NCBI RefSeq assembly: GCF_024339125.1
Contig: NZ_CP101417.1
Span: forward strand, 1,364,001 to 1,428,000
From: Xanthomonas hortorum
Lineage (GTDB): Bacteria > Pseudomonadota > Gammaproteobacteria > Xanthomonadales > Xanthomonadaceae
Direction of reading: 5' to 3'
Length of the DNA stretch: 64,000 nt
Shown: positions 1-14,117 of the stretch, one piece after another
How positions within the stretch are numbered: the first letter of the stretch is position 1
How the letters are laid out: each line of letters opens with the position of its first letter
Translations under genes and position numbers: made by a program
The notes under the pieces: model-generated
Database searches by the model: none
What the model saw: the letters and a program-made list of their open reading frames with translations, nothing else
What the model was told of the DNA's origin: nothing

Positions 1-310
1 TGCCCTGCTTGCCGGTGCTGTCTTCGTAGCCGACTTCGCCTTCCATCAGATAGGTCAGCGTGGCGATGCCCGAATGCGGGTGCATGCCCATCGGCGCGCC
101 GCCGATCGACGGCTTGACGGTGAACAGGTCCAGGAACACAAACGGCTTGACCAACTGGCCCAGGTCGCCCGGGCTCATCAACCGGGTGATCGGACCGCGG
201 GTGGTGCCGCGGGTGCGGAACACTACCGGACGCGGCGGGCTAATGGCCTGCACGCCGGGCTCGCGCTGCGGCTGCTGGTCGGCGTAGACGGTGGCCAGTT
301 GTGCGTTCAT
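1..310 (-). CDS. Pirin family protein (N-terminal part; runs off the window)
   Basis: Reading leftward from the ATG at 310, the frame stays open to the window edge, giving about 103 residues. The residues GMHPHSGIATLTYLMEG (about 75-91) carry the pirin cupin signature, with the HxH metal-ligand pair at H77 and H79. Preceding residues (VKPFVFLDLF, MSPGDLG) also fit pirins. Pirins are cytosolic metal-binding bicupins; some are quercetin dioxygenases and some bind redox partners, so the substrate cannot be assigned here. A purine-rich AAGGGA lies about 7 bases before the start. The C-terminal cupin is outside the window. Confidence 0.85.
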   Translation of the reverse strand, partial: MNAQLATVYADQQPQREPGVQAISPPRPVVFRTRGTTRGPITRLMSPGDLGQLVKPFVFLDLFTVKPSIGGAPMGMHPHSGIATLTYLMEGEVGYEDSTGKQG

Positions 311-595
311 GACGGATCCCTTTGTGGTGGTGGAGCAAGCTGCCCCGGTGATGCAAAGAGTAGAGACGCGCCCATTGATCGACTAGCCGGAAGATTTGTA
401 GTGGAGTCGTCCAGATTTAGAAGTAATCGCAAGCTACTGAACCATCGGCGTCACGCGAGAAGGCCTCAGCCCTGCGTCCCGGACCGCGGCAGGGCATGCC
501 ACGCCTGGCATCGCGATGCGTGCGGCCGGCAGTCTTCATGCCACGCCAACAACGCTTTCTTCACGCTTGCGGCATTCTTCCGCTGGAGCTCCTCG

Positions 596-940
596 ATGAT
601 CCGCACCCTCGCCCCGCTCGCTGCCGTGTTGCTGCTCTCGGCCTGTGCCTCCAATCAGCTCGTGCAGGTGCAGCCCATCGACGGGGTCATTTCCGGCCAG
701 TGCCATATCGACAAGGTGCGTGGCGCGGTGGGCCTGGCCGCGGCGGCACAGACCATCGAACGTGCGCGCGTGGACAGCGACAGCCTGCAGGTCAGCGTGC
801 GTCGTGGCGAACGCGCCACCGGCGGCACCACCGCCAGCGGCCTGGCCGATCCGGCCCAGGGCGCCAGCGACAGCGGTGGCGATCACCTCACCGTCGAGAC
901 CGGCCCGAACAACAACATCACCGCGATTTATTGCGGCTGA
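596..940 (+). CDS. Small lipoprotein, peptidase-inhibitor I78-like
   Basis: The ATG at 596 starts a 114-residue protein with a hydrophobic leader ending in the lipobox LLLSAC, so lipidation at about Cys16 is predicted. The frame is open far upstream, but only this start gives a signal peptide. The mature part has the I78 layout: a Cys near the start (GQCHIDKVRGAVG), a central variable part, and the ending GDHLTVETGPNNNITAIYCG with a final CG, as in the clearer I78 protein at 4128-4508. It carries an extra Gly/Ser/Ala-rich insert (about residues 80-97). I78 proteins inhibit serine peptidases; that function is inferred from fold resemblance only. It is apparently a single-gene unit. Confidence 0.7.
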   Translation: MIRTLAPLAAVLLLSACASNQLVQVQPIDGVISGQCHIDKVRGAVGLAAAAQTIERARVDSDSLQVSVRRGERATGGTTASGLADPAQGASDSGGDHLTVETGPNNNITAIYCG

Positions 941-1048
941 GCGTTGCCGTTGCCTTAGGCGCATCCGCATTGCCGTGCATATGACAGCGACCGGAACGGG
1001 CACATGTAGGGTTGCTTGCATGTGCAGCGTCCAGTGCTAGAACACTTA

Positions 1049-1189
1049 GAGCGGCTAACAAAACTACTGCGCACCGGCCAGGCGCGCGTGGCCGGTGCTC
1101 GGATTCGGCATGTACCACCTTTACGTTCCGGCTCCTCCGAGCCGTCCACGCACACCTGACAACTGCCCGCTACGTTTTGCTAGCCGCTC
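1049..1189. mobile_element. 141-bp MITE with 16-bp terminal inverted repeats
   Basis: The left end reads GAGCGGCTAACAAAAC (1049-1064). The right end, read inward on the other strand, is GAGCGGCTAGCAAAAC (1189-1174): 15 of 16 match. Each end is flanked by TTA (1046-1048 and 1190-1192), a 3-bp TNA target duplication as made by IS5-family IS1031-group elements. There is no coding capacity inside, only a short GC palindrome around 1074-1097. It is best read as a non-autonomous derivative mobilised in trans. The parent element is not in this window: the 1159-bp IS copies here have different ends and a 4-bp target. Confidence 0.75.
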
Positions 1190-2001
1190 TTAGTCAGCGC
1201 CAGCGTCTTGCTCAACCCATCCCGCCAAGATCTGCGCTCACCGTGACATCGCTGTCGATGGTGGCGGCTTATTTCGCTCGGGCCGCTTTCCAGCGCCCAC
1301 ACCGCAATGCTCGATAACGGCACCAGACCATCGCGCAATTGCATGTGCACACGAATAATCATTACCGGTTGTCCAGAGTGCGCTAGACAGGTTGCGGTTC
1401 GGTATCGCCGCTGCTGGCGGTGCGCAATGTCTCGCCGATTTCCAAGTTGCTCACCTCCATGGCGCGGTCTGGCGGTCATTCGGAAACCATGATGTCCGGC
1501 CCCTCAAAGCTTACGATGCGCACGCCAGACAACCCCGCTGCACGCAGCTCGTCTGCGCATGCGGTGACGGCCGTGTTGGACGCGTGTCTTGGCAATCGCT
1601 GGTCAGGATCATTCGACACGCATTCGCCCGATCAACACCTGCCGCACTGCGCACCGATTGCAAACATGGCCTGATGCGTCGGCTGCCACGCAGGCTGGCG
1701 GCACTGTCTGTCGATCATCTGTGCGATGCAGGCATTTATGCAACCGCCGCGCGTTATATGCGGTCATCACCTGCACCGACGATCACGCATCTTTTTTTAT
1801 CCGATGACAGCGCATTGCAGCGAAGCATTCGAATCGCCAGTGCACCGATGCTGATAAAAACCTGAACTATCGCCACCGATCTGCAGCCAAAACAGGTTCC
1901 GGACAGACTCTTGCTTTAGCCTTGTTTTTGCACCATCGCGCATCCTGCAGTGGTGCGTGCAGATGCAGCTTGGCCGAACTCTTTCAACGTTGTGAGGATA
2001 G
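1190..2001. other. Long gap with no intact gene
   Basis: Between the MITE and the methyltransferase gene at 2002 I see no complete gene on either strand. The minus strand at 1190-1631 has protein-like stretches in more than one frame broken by stops (see 1383-1631). The stretch 1700-2001 is less GC-rich than its surroundings and holds no recognisable signal except an AGGA-type ribosome site just before 2002. Confidence 0.6.
1383..1631 (-). pseudogene. Decayed coding remnant of unknown family
   Basis: The minus-strand frame from 1631 reads protein-like sequence (for example ADELRAAGLSGVRIVSFEG) to a TGA at 1476-1478. It continues in the same frame after that stop as AMEVSNLEIGETLRTASSGD to a TAG at 1383-1385. 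Further protein-like residues (QLRDGLVPLSSIAVWALESG) continue in another frame toward the MITE. One internal stop plus a frame change suggests a decayed gene. I do not recognise the family, and chance open frames in GC-rich DNA remain possible. Confidence 0.3.
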
Positions 2002-2580
2002 ATGGCACGTTCGTATATGACGTCGTTTTTTCGCGAATGGATCACCGCACCCTGCTCCGTTGCAGCGATACTCCCCTCCGGACGCGCCCTCGCCTCCATC
2101 ATCACATCCGAGCTGTCGGCGCGTACCGGTCGGGTTCTCGAACTCGGGCCGGGGACCGGTGTGTTTACCCAGGCGATGATCGACAAAGGCGTGCAGGAGA
2201 AGAACCTCGTTCTGCTCGAGTACAACGCCACCTTTTCTGCGTTGCTCACGCAGCGCTTCCCGCGCGCAAGCTTGCTGCAGATGGATGTCTGCGATCTTGA
2301 ATCGCTGCCTCGCATCGATGGCGCGTACGTCGATGCCGTGGTCTGCGGCCTCGGCCTGTTGAACATGCCGGCACACCAGGTGGCTGCGATTCTGCGCGGC
2401 GCCTTCCTGCAGCTGAAGCCTGGCGGGCGGCTGTATCTGTTTACCTATGGATTCAAATGCTCGGTGCCGGCGCATATTCTCGATGCGCTCGATCTGGAGG
2501 CCGTCAGGATCGGGCGCACATATCGGAACGTTCCGCCTGCAACGACCTATCGCATCCAGCGTCGCACCTACACAAGGTAA
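2002..2580 (+). CDS. SAM-dependent methyltransferase, PmtA-like
   Basis: A 192-residue class I methyltransferase. Motif I is LELGPGTGVFT (residues 46-56), followed by LLEYN for the ribose-binding acid and MDVCDLESLP for the adenine-binding region. The N-terminus (FFREWITAPCSVAAILPSGRALA) and overall length match the PmtA type of phosphatidylethanolamine N-methyltransferase and related KsgA-like proteins. Xanthomonas is known to make N-methylated phosphatidylethanolamine, so a phospholipid-methylating role is plausible but inferred. There are no membrane segments; such enzymes bind the membrane peripherally. The start ATG is preceded by GAGGATAG. Confidence 0.75.
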   Translation: MARSYMTSFFREWITAPCSVAAILPSGRALASIITSELSARTGRVLELGPGTGVFTQAMIDKGVQEKNLVLLEYNATFSALLTQRFPRASLLQMDVCDLESLPRIDGAYVDAVVCGLGLLNMPAHQVAAILRGAFLQLKPGGRLYLFTYGFKCSVPAHILDALDLEAVRIGRTYRNVPPATTYRIQRRTYTR

Positions 2581-2586
2581 AACACG

Positions 2587-2766
2587 ATGCAGGCCAACGA
2601 TCTGCTCGCGCTTGTCGTGAGCTGTGGCATTGCGGGCGTGCTGGACGCTGCAGATAAAAATCTACAAGCAGACAGACATAGGCGTGACGCAGACCGGGCT
2701 ACCGATCACCTCACCAGCGATATCTCGCCGAACAACAGCATCACGCAGATTTTTTGCTGCGGCTGA
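2587..2766 (+). CDS. 59-residue I78-like relic or microprotein
   Basis: An uninterrupted frame from an ATG at 2587, six bases after the methyltransferase stop, encodes 59 residues. Its end, DHLTSDISPNNSITQIFCCG, aligns with the end of the I78-like protein at 596-940 (DHLTVETGPNNNITAIYCG). The first part (MQANDLLALVVSCGIAGVLD) is weakly hydrophobic and retains one Cys, but lacks a normal lipobox and the central domain. It is either a truncated, decaying family copy or a co-transcribed microprotein. It overlaps the end of the opposing topoisomerase gene by 26 bases. There is no clear ribosome-binding site. Confidence 0.45.
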   Translation: MQANDLLALVVSCGIAGVLDAADKNLQADRHRRDADRATDHLTSDISPNNSITQIFCCG

Positions 2767-3979
2767 GCTTCGTCTTGGTGGCCTTAGTGGCCTTGGTGGC
2801 TTTGGTCGTCTTGGCCGCCTTGCCTTGCTTGCTGCGCGAGTCGGTCAAAAAGCGCAGCGTGGCCGCTTCCCATTGGCGCTCGCCGCGCACGCCGGTGGCC
2901 ATGGCCTGCAGTTCGCCGGCGCGCCAGCCTTCGAACACGCAGGGGTCGATATAGGCCTTGCGGCACACCGAGGGCGTGTTGCCCAGCGCATCGGCCACTT
3001 CGCGGATGACATCGTTCTGCACCTGGGTCAGCGCGCGTTCGCTCATGCGCTCAGGTAACGGCAACCGTGCCAGACGTTGCAGTGCGGCCAGCGTACCGCC
3101 CCAGGTGCGGAAATCCTTGGCGGTGAAATCCTCGCCCATCGCCTCGCGCAGATAGTCGTTGACCTCACCCGAATCCACCGGCTGCAGCTGGCCGTCGTCG
3201 TCGCGGTACTGAAACAGCGATTGGCCAGGCAATTGCTGGCATTCCCGGATCAGTTTGACCAGCTGCTTGTCGTCCACTTCGATCTCGTGATCCTGGCCGC
3301 TCTTGCCGCGGAACTTCAGCCGCGCACGTCCGCCGCGTAGAAATTCCATATGCCGGTTGCGCAAGGTGGTGAGGCCATAGGAACGATTGCTGCGTGCATA
3401 TTCGGCGTTGCCCACACGCACCAGGGTGTCGGCCAACAACGCCACCACGATTGCCAGCACCTTCTCGCGCGGAAATCCCGGCAGTACCAGATCGCGGCGC
3501 AGCCGGCGGCGTAATTTGGGCAAGGCCTGGCCGAAGGCGATCACCCGTTCGAACTTGCCTTCGCCACGCACCTGCGCCCACTCGGCGTGATAGCGGTATT
3601 GCTTGCGCCGGCGCGCATCGCGGCCGGTCGCCTGCAGATGGCCGTTGGGCTTGGCGCAGATCCACACCTCGGTATACGCCGGCGGAATGGCCAGTGCGCG
3701 GATGCGCTGCAAGGTATCGGCATCGGCCACGCGCTGCCCGTCGGCACTGCGGTAACTGAAGCTCTTGCCGGCCTTGCGGCGGCTGATGCCGGGCTGTTGA
3801 TCGTTGACATAGGTGAGCCCGGCAGCGGTCGCGGTGGCCTTGGCCTGCGCGACCGCTGCCACGCTCGCCGCCGCGGCCGTGGCGGCCACCGCAGTGGCGG
3901 CACTGGCGGCCACGGTGGCCAGCTTGCCGGCAGCACTGGCGGTGGCTGCGGCATTGCGAAGAACACGTTTGGCTTTCAT
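2741..3979 (-). CDS. DNA topoisomerase IB (poxvirus type)
   Basis: A 412-residue protein if started at the ATG at 3979; an in-frame TTG at 4039 would add 20 residues but is less likely. The core (GLTYVNDQQPGISRR, then IPPAYTEVWICAKPNGHLQA, TGRDARRRKQYRYH) matches bacterial type IB topoisomerases, which relax supercoils through a 3'-phosphotyrosine link. The likely catalytic Tyr lies in SVCRKAYIDP (about residue 343), with basic residues in TGRDARRRKQYRYH and the FRTWGGT motif. Residues 10-50 are an Ala-rich low-complexity segment and the C-terminus is a Lys/Thr/Ala repeat tail, both common DNA-binding additions. It is divergent from the I78 gene at 4128. Confidence 0.9.
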   Translation of the reverse strand: MKAKRVLRNAAATASAAGKLATVAASAATAVAATAAAASVAAVAQAKATATAAGLTYVNDQQPGISRRKAGKSFSYRSADGQRVADADTLQRIRALAIPPAYTEVWICAKPNGHLQATGRDARRRKQYRYHAEWAQVRGEGKFERVIAFGQALPKLRRRLRRDLVLPGFPREKVLAIVVALLADTLVRVGNAEYARSNRSYGLTTLRNRHMEFLRGGRARLKFRGKSGQDHEIEVDDKQLVKLIRECQQLPGQSLFQYRDDDGQLQPVDSGEVNDYLREAMGEDFTAKDFRTWGGTLAALQRLARLPLPERMSERALTQVQNDVIREVADALGNTPSVCRKAYIDPCVFEGWRAGELQAMATGVRGERQWEAATLRFLTDSRSKQGKAAKTTKATKATKATKTKLSRSKKSA

Positions 3980-4127
3980 TGCGCACGGATCGAAGGACAG
4001 GCGCCGATTGTTGAGCCGGGCAGGACTAGGCAGCGTCAACGCTGCGACAACGCCATGTGCGCAAGCGATGCCCGTCAGCAGATTTTCTGCTTATGCTTGG
4101 GCCTCCCCCACTGTGCTGGAGTCATCG

Positions 4128-4508
4128 ATGCGCTCTGTCCTGCCTACCGCCCGCCTGGCCTGTTCCTTGGTCGTGCTGGCGGCCTTGAGTGCCTGCGGCT
4201 CGCCGCAACCGGACGAGCAGGAAGCCGTCACCGCCAAGGCGCAGCAAGCGGCCGAACAAGCCGCAGCCCCCGCACCGGCCGCCGCTCCCGAGGCCCCGCC
4301 TATTGGCAGCTGCGATGCCACCCAGGTGCAGTCGCTGGTCGGCCAGGCCTTGACCGATGCAGTGAGCGAACAGGCCCGCAGCGATGCCGGCGCCAAGTCG
4401 GTGCGCGTGCTCAAACCCGGGCAGATGGTCACCATGGAGTTCAACGGCGAACGGCTCAATCTCGAAGTGGATGCCAAGAACCTGATTGCCTCGGTGCGCT
4501 GCGGCTGA
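4128..4508 (+). CDS. Peptidase inhibitor I78 family lipoprotein
   Basis: 126 residues. The signal peptide ends in the lipobox AALSAC (Cys23), followed by a flexible Ala/Pro/Gln-rich linker (about 27-60). The I78 domain starts at GSCDATQVQSLVGQAL and ends RVLKPGQMVTMEFNGERLNLEVDAKNLIASVRCG, with the two terminal cysteines typical of the family. Members inhibit subtilisin- and trypsin-like peptidases; here it would sit in the outer membrane or periplasm. It is monocistronic, with the divergent topoisomerase upstream and gltB 200 bp downstream. Confidence 0.85.
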   Translation: MRSVLPTARLACSLVVLAALSACGSPQPDEQEAVTAKAQQAAEQAAAPAPAAAPEAPPIGSCDATQVQSLVGQALTDAVSEQARSDAGAKSVRVLKPGQMVTMEFNGERLNLEVDAKNLIASVRCG

Positions 4509-4710
4509 GCACCGCCTGGCGCCTGTTGGCGAACGGGCGCCAAGCCAGCTGGCACAGGGCCTTGCAGCCGCCCTCGTTGCAGCTGTAACGGTGTATTGCG
4601 GCACCGCATCAACTGTGGTCTAGTCGATCATCCGGTGACCTCTTCGAAACGCTCCACGGATCGAGCGCTGCAACGTCGTCGCCGCTCTCCCAGATCGCAA
4701 AGAGGCAGAC

Positions 4711-10789
<6,079 letters not shown>

Positions 10790-11493
10790 GTAATTGCCAG
10801 CGGTGGGCGATGCGCCCACCATTGGTGCGGGCTCGCGTGCAGGCTCGCGTGCGGGCAACCCGCACGCCTGCGTGAGCGGCTACGCCCGCGTGACGCACCG
10901 CAATGCAATGCATCCACGGCGACATGCAACGGGCATCGCATTCCGCAAGGTCGCGCCTCGCCCGACCCGGAACGCTCCACGACCAATCCCCCTGTCTTTC
11001 GCGATCGGCACTTCGCTCAAGCGATCGTGCAGCGTTTGCTGCTGCGTGCGGTGATTTGTCCTGCCGCCGATCAGGCTGACGCTGGCAGCGCGCGTAGACC
11101 ACAACGCAACACCGCAACGCCGCCTATCGCTGAGCACGCGCTTCACCGCATCCCGGCAACTGCAAACTCAAGCGGCCATCGATCGTGCAAGGCGCCCGCA
11201 CCCACGCATGACCTTGCCATCAGCGCACACACAGGTCTGCATCTATCTGCAGCCTCGACGATTGCACCCGCCAAACAAGTGTGATCTAAGTCACATATAA
11301 GCCGTCCCCGCATCACGCAGCCCAGCCACCCTCACTGACACGCGGAACGCTCTGCGCTTACCCGGATGTCCTCGGCAACGACGGTATCCGCCTCCTCCCA
11401 CGCGTGGACAACACCGCCGTGGAATCCAGACCTGATTCGTGTCGTCGCACACCGCGGCGGCAAAGCCGTGGGCCCCACCAAAGGAGCAACCTC
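10790..11493. other. 700-bp gap upstream of the acyltransferase gene
   Basis: No gene is convincing on either strand. Near 10829-10858 there are short direct repeats (GCTCGCGTGC-type). The only strong signal is the perfect CRP/Clp-type operator at 11280-11295. The rest has no recognisable hairpin terminator or RNA gene. Confidence 0.6.
11280..11295. promoter_or_regulatory. CRP/Clp-type operator
   Basis: TGTGATCTAAGTCACA is a perfect inverted repeat matching the CRP consensus TGTGA-N6-TCACA. In Xanthomonas this site is bound by Clp, a CRP homologue that responds to cyclic di-GMP. It lies 198 bp before the start of the acyltransferase gene at 11494, the nearest gene it could control in the plus direction; gltD converges from the left and ends at 10789. 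Confidence 0.7.
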
Positions 11494-12591
11494 ATGACGT
11501 ACCAAACCATTACCGGCAACCATAAACGCGATGATTGGGTGGACTGGCTGCGCGGTGCCAGCGTACTGATGGTGATCGTCCTGCACGCCTATGGCTTCGC
11601 TTTCGACGCCTATCCCGAGCTACGCAGCGGGGCAGCCGGAGAAAGCAGCACGCTGATGCTGTCGATCGAGCGTATCAACCGCTCGCTGGCCCCATTGCGC
11701 ATGCAGCTGATGTTCCTGCTCTCGGGCTTGTTCGTGGCGCGTGGGCTGGACAAGGGGATCGCGACCTACTTCAGCGGCAAGCTGCGGCACGTGTTGTATC
11801 CCTATCTGATCTGGTCGCTGCTGATCTTCGGGTTGCGCGAGGCAGGCTCGGTGCTGGCCAAGGCCGAACCCATTGCCTGGCTGGACCTGGGCAGGATCGC
11901 GGTCGGCAACGTGGCACTGACCTGGTTTCTGTTCTACCTGTTCGTGTTTCTTGCAGTGATCCCATTGCTGCGTCGGCTGCCGGCCCCGTTGGTGCTGGCA
12001 GCGACCCTGCTGGGCTCGGTGTGCCTGGGCCCATTGCTGCGCCAGGGGGCCGACCCGTTCTATTACTTCGCGTTCTTCTACATCGGCACGCTGCTGGCCG
12101 GTCGCGTGCCGGCACTACTGCAGCAGGCACCGCGCTGGATCTGGCCACTGTCGTGCCTGAGCCTGTGCGCGATCGTGCTGATCGCCAATCTCACCGCGCT
12201 GCACGGTATCTGGATCGGCTACCTGCCGCTGGTGGTGATCGCGCTGCCGCTGGTGATCGCTGCTGCAATCTGGGCAAACCAGCAACCGGCCGCGCAGGCG
12301 ATCCGCTATGTGGGCCGCAACTCGGTGGTGTTCTATCTGACCCACTTCCCGCCGTTCATCGTGCTGGCCTATCTGCTGCCGCGCTGGATCCACGATGGGT
12401 CGCTGCTGTTCTTCGCCTTGTTGGGCACCGGCGTACTGGCGCCGACCCTGCTGTGCCTGCTGCGCACGCCGGGCCGCCTGCCCGCGCTGAACCTGCTGTT
12501 CTCCGCACCCATGCTGGCGCGCCCCGCGACGCCGCTGGTGTCGCCCTATCCGGCGCAGGACGGCAGAGTGGCCGCCGCGCAGGGCGCCTGA
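11494..12591 (+). CDS. Acyltransferase 3 family membrane protein (OpgC/OafA-like)
   Basis: 365 residues, almost entirely hydrophobic with about ten membrane spans. The N-terminal RDDWVDWLRGASVLMVIVLHAYGF holds the Arg and His (H31) typical of acyltransferase 3 proteins, which move acyl or succinyl groups across the inner membrane onto sugars such as glucans, exopolysaccharide or O-antigen. A conserved FYLTHFPPFIVLAYLL segment lies near the C-terminus. The start at 11494 is favoured over an earlier in-frame ATG because AAGGAGC stands 8 bases upstream. It is isolated, with a Clp-type operator far upstream. The substrate is unknown. Confidence 0.85.
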   Translation: MTYQTITGNHKRDDWVDWLRGASVLMVIVLHAYGFAFDAYPELRSGAAGESSTLMLSIERINRSLAPLRMQLMFLLSGLFVARGLDKGIATYFSGKLRHVLYPYLIWSLLIFGLREAGSVLAKAEPIAWLDLGRIAVGNVALTWFLFYLFVFLAVIPLLRRLPAPLVLAATLLGSVCLGPLLRQGADPFYYFAFFYIGTLLAGRVPALLQQAPRWIWPLSCLSLCAIVLIANLTALHGIWIGYLPLVVIALPLVIAAAIWANQQPAAQAIRYVGRNSVVFYLTHFPPFIVLAYLLPRWIHDGSLLFFALLGTGVLAPTLLCLLRTPGRLPALNLLFSAPMLARPATPLVSPYPAQDGRVAAAQGA

Positions 12592-12758
12592 CCTGGTTAA
12601 TCGAATCGCAGTCCGGCGATACCTGCAGCCGGTGGCCGGTGTCATCCGGCAGCAGCGTGGACGCGGTCACTGCCGGGTCCACGCTGCAGTCGTTGGTGCA
12701 GGCACCTGATGTGCAGCCCTGTTGCAGGGCTGCATCGATTGCCGGGCGCGCTGAGCGA

Positions 12759-13814
12759 TCAGGCCGCCTTGTCCAGCGTGGCCATATCGATCACGAAGCG
12801 ATACTTCACGTCGCTCTTGAGCATGCGCTCGTAGGCCTCGTTGATCTGGTCGGCGCGAATCGTTTCGATGTCCGAGACGATGTTGTGCTTGGCGCAGAAA
12901 TCCAGCATTTCCTGGGTCTGGCGGATGCCGCCGATCAACGAACCGGCCAGCGTGCGGCGCTTCATGATCAGATTGAACACGCTCGGCGAAGGGTGCGAAT
13001 GCTCGGGCACACCCACCAGCACCATCGCCCCGTCGCGCTTGAGCGCAGCCAGGAACGGGTCCAGGTTGTGCGGCGCGGCCACGGTGTTGAGGATGAAGTC
13101 CAGTGTGTTGGCTTGCGCGGCCATCTGCGCCTCGTCCTTGGAGATCACCACTTCGCTGGCACCCAGACGCAACGCATCGGCGCGCTTGCTCTCGGAGGTG
13201 GTGAACAACACCACAGTGGCGCCCATCGCCTTGGCGATCTTCACTGCCATGTGGCCCAGGCCACCCAGGCCCACCACACCCACCTTCTGGCCGGGACCGA
13301 CCTTCCAATGCGCCAGCGGCGAATAAGTGGTGATGCCGGCGCACAGCAGCGGCGCCACGGCGGCCAGGTTGTCGCTGTGCGAGATGCGCAGCACGTATTT
13401 CTGATCGACCACGATGTGGTCCGAGTAACCGCCGTAAGTGTTCTCGCCGCCAAACATCGGCCCGTTATAGGTGCCGGTAAAGCCCTGCTCGCAATACTGT
13501 TCTTCGCCTTCCTGGCAGGACGCGCAGCTGCGACAGCTGTCGACCATGCAGCCGACACCGGCCAGGTCGCCGACCTTGAAGCCAGTGACCGCATCGCCCA
13601 CCGCCGTCACACGGCCGACGATCTCGTGGCCGGGCACCGACGGGTACAGCGTGTTGTGCCATTCGTTGCGTGCGGTATGCAGATCCGAGTGACACACACC
13701 GCAATAGGCGATGTCGATCTGTACATCGTCGGGGCCTGGTGCGCGCCGTTCGAACACGAACGGTGCAAGTGGTTGATCGGCGGTCTGGGCGGCGTAAGCG
13801 TGAGCTTTGCTCAT
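12759..13814 (-). CDS. Zinc-dependent NAD(P) alcohol dehydrogenase (YahK/CAD-like)
   Basis: 351 residues of the medium-chain dehydrogenase family. Catalytic-zinc motifs are GVCHSDLH (C41, H42 region) and PGHEIVG (H63, E64). Structural-zinc cysteines are in CMVDSCRSCASCQEGEEQYC. The nucleotide-binding turn is VGLGGLGHMAVKIAKA. The layout and the downstream LIGGIRQTQEMLDFCAKHNI fit the YahK/cinnamyl-alcohol-dehydrogenase branch, which reduces a broad range of aldehydes with NADPH. It is cytosolic and single-gene. It may detoxify plant-derived or self-made aldehydes (inference). Confidence 0.92.
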   Translation of the reverse strand: MSKAHAYAAQTADQPLAPFVFERRAPGPDDVQIDIAYCGVCHSDLHTARNEWHNTLYPSVPGHEIVGRVTAVGDAVTGFKVGDLAGVGCMVDSCRSCASCQEGEEQYCEQGFTGTYNGPMFGGENTYGGYSDHIVVDQKYVLRISHSDNLAAVAPLLCAGITTYSPLAHWKVGPGQKVGVVGLGGLGHMAVKIAKAMGATVVLFTTSESKRADALRLGASEVVISKDEAQMAAQANTLDFILNTVAAPHNLDPFLAALKRDGAMVLVGVPEHSHPSPSVFNLIMKRRTLAGSLIGGIRQTQEMLDFCAKHNIVSDIETIRADQINEAYERMLKSDVKYRFVIDMATLDKAA

Positions 13815-14117
13815 GAGGGGGCTCCGGGCGTCACGTCCCCCGCGATGGTGCAGGAGACAAAAGTAAGCAGCCTCTAGCTTAAAACAGGCGCCTGTCGCAC
13901 TCCTGCGACAGTGCGTCTTGCCTGTCGGGTTGCGAACGCCACCGCAGCGGCGAAGTGCGCCTTGCAGGCGTTTGCACGATCAAATCGCTGCAGTAGGCGT
14001 GAATGGCGCACTAACGCCAAAGCTTCTACGCTGACCAACCACCATCCTGCCCTGCACCATCCCTGCTGGCCGTGCCCTCCCCCTGCGGCCACTCACGTCG
14101 ATGCCGAAGGAGGCTTC
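13815..14117. other. Divergent spacer between adh and the first endoglucanase gene
   Basis: This 303-bp region must hold promoters for the alcohol dehydrogenase (leftward) and the first GH5 gene (rightward). It contains short CCTGTCGCA/TGCGACAG inverted repeats around 13889-13911. No CRP/Clp-type palindrome is present, and no homology is visible to the upstream region shared by the third and fourth endoglucanase genes. Confidence 0.5.

Noticed and set aside
2644..2766. In-frame extension of the methyltransferase into the I78-like frame
   Set aside because: The methyltransferase ends in TAA at 2578-2580; although the following frame begins six bases later, the products have separate family features.
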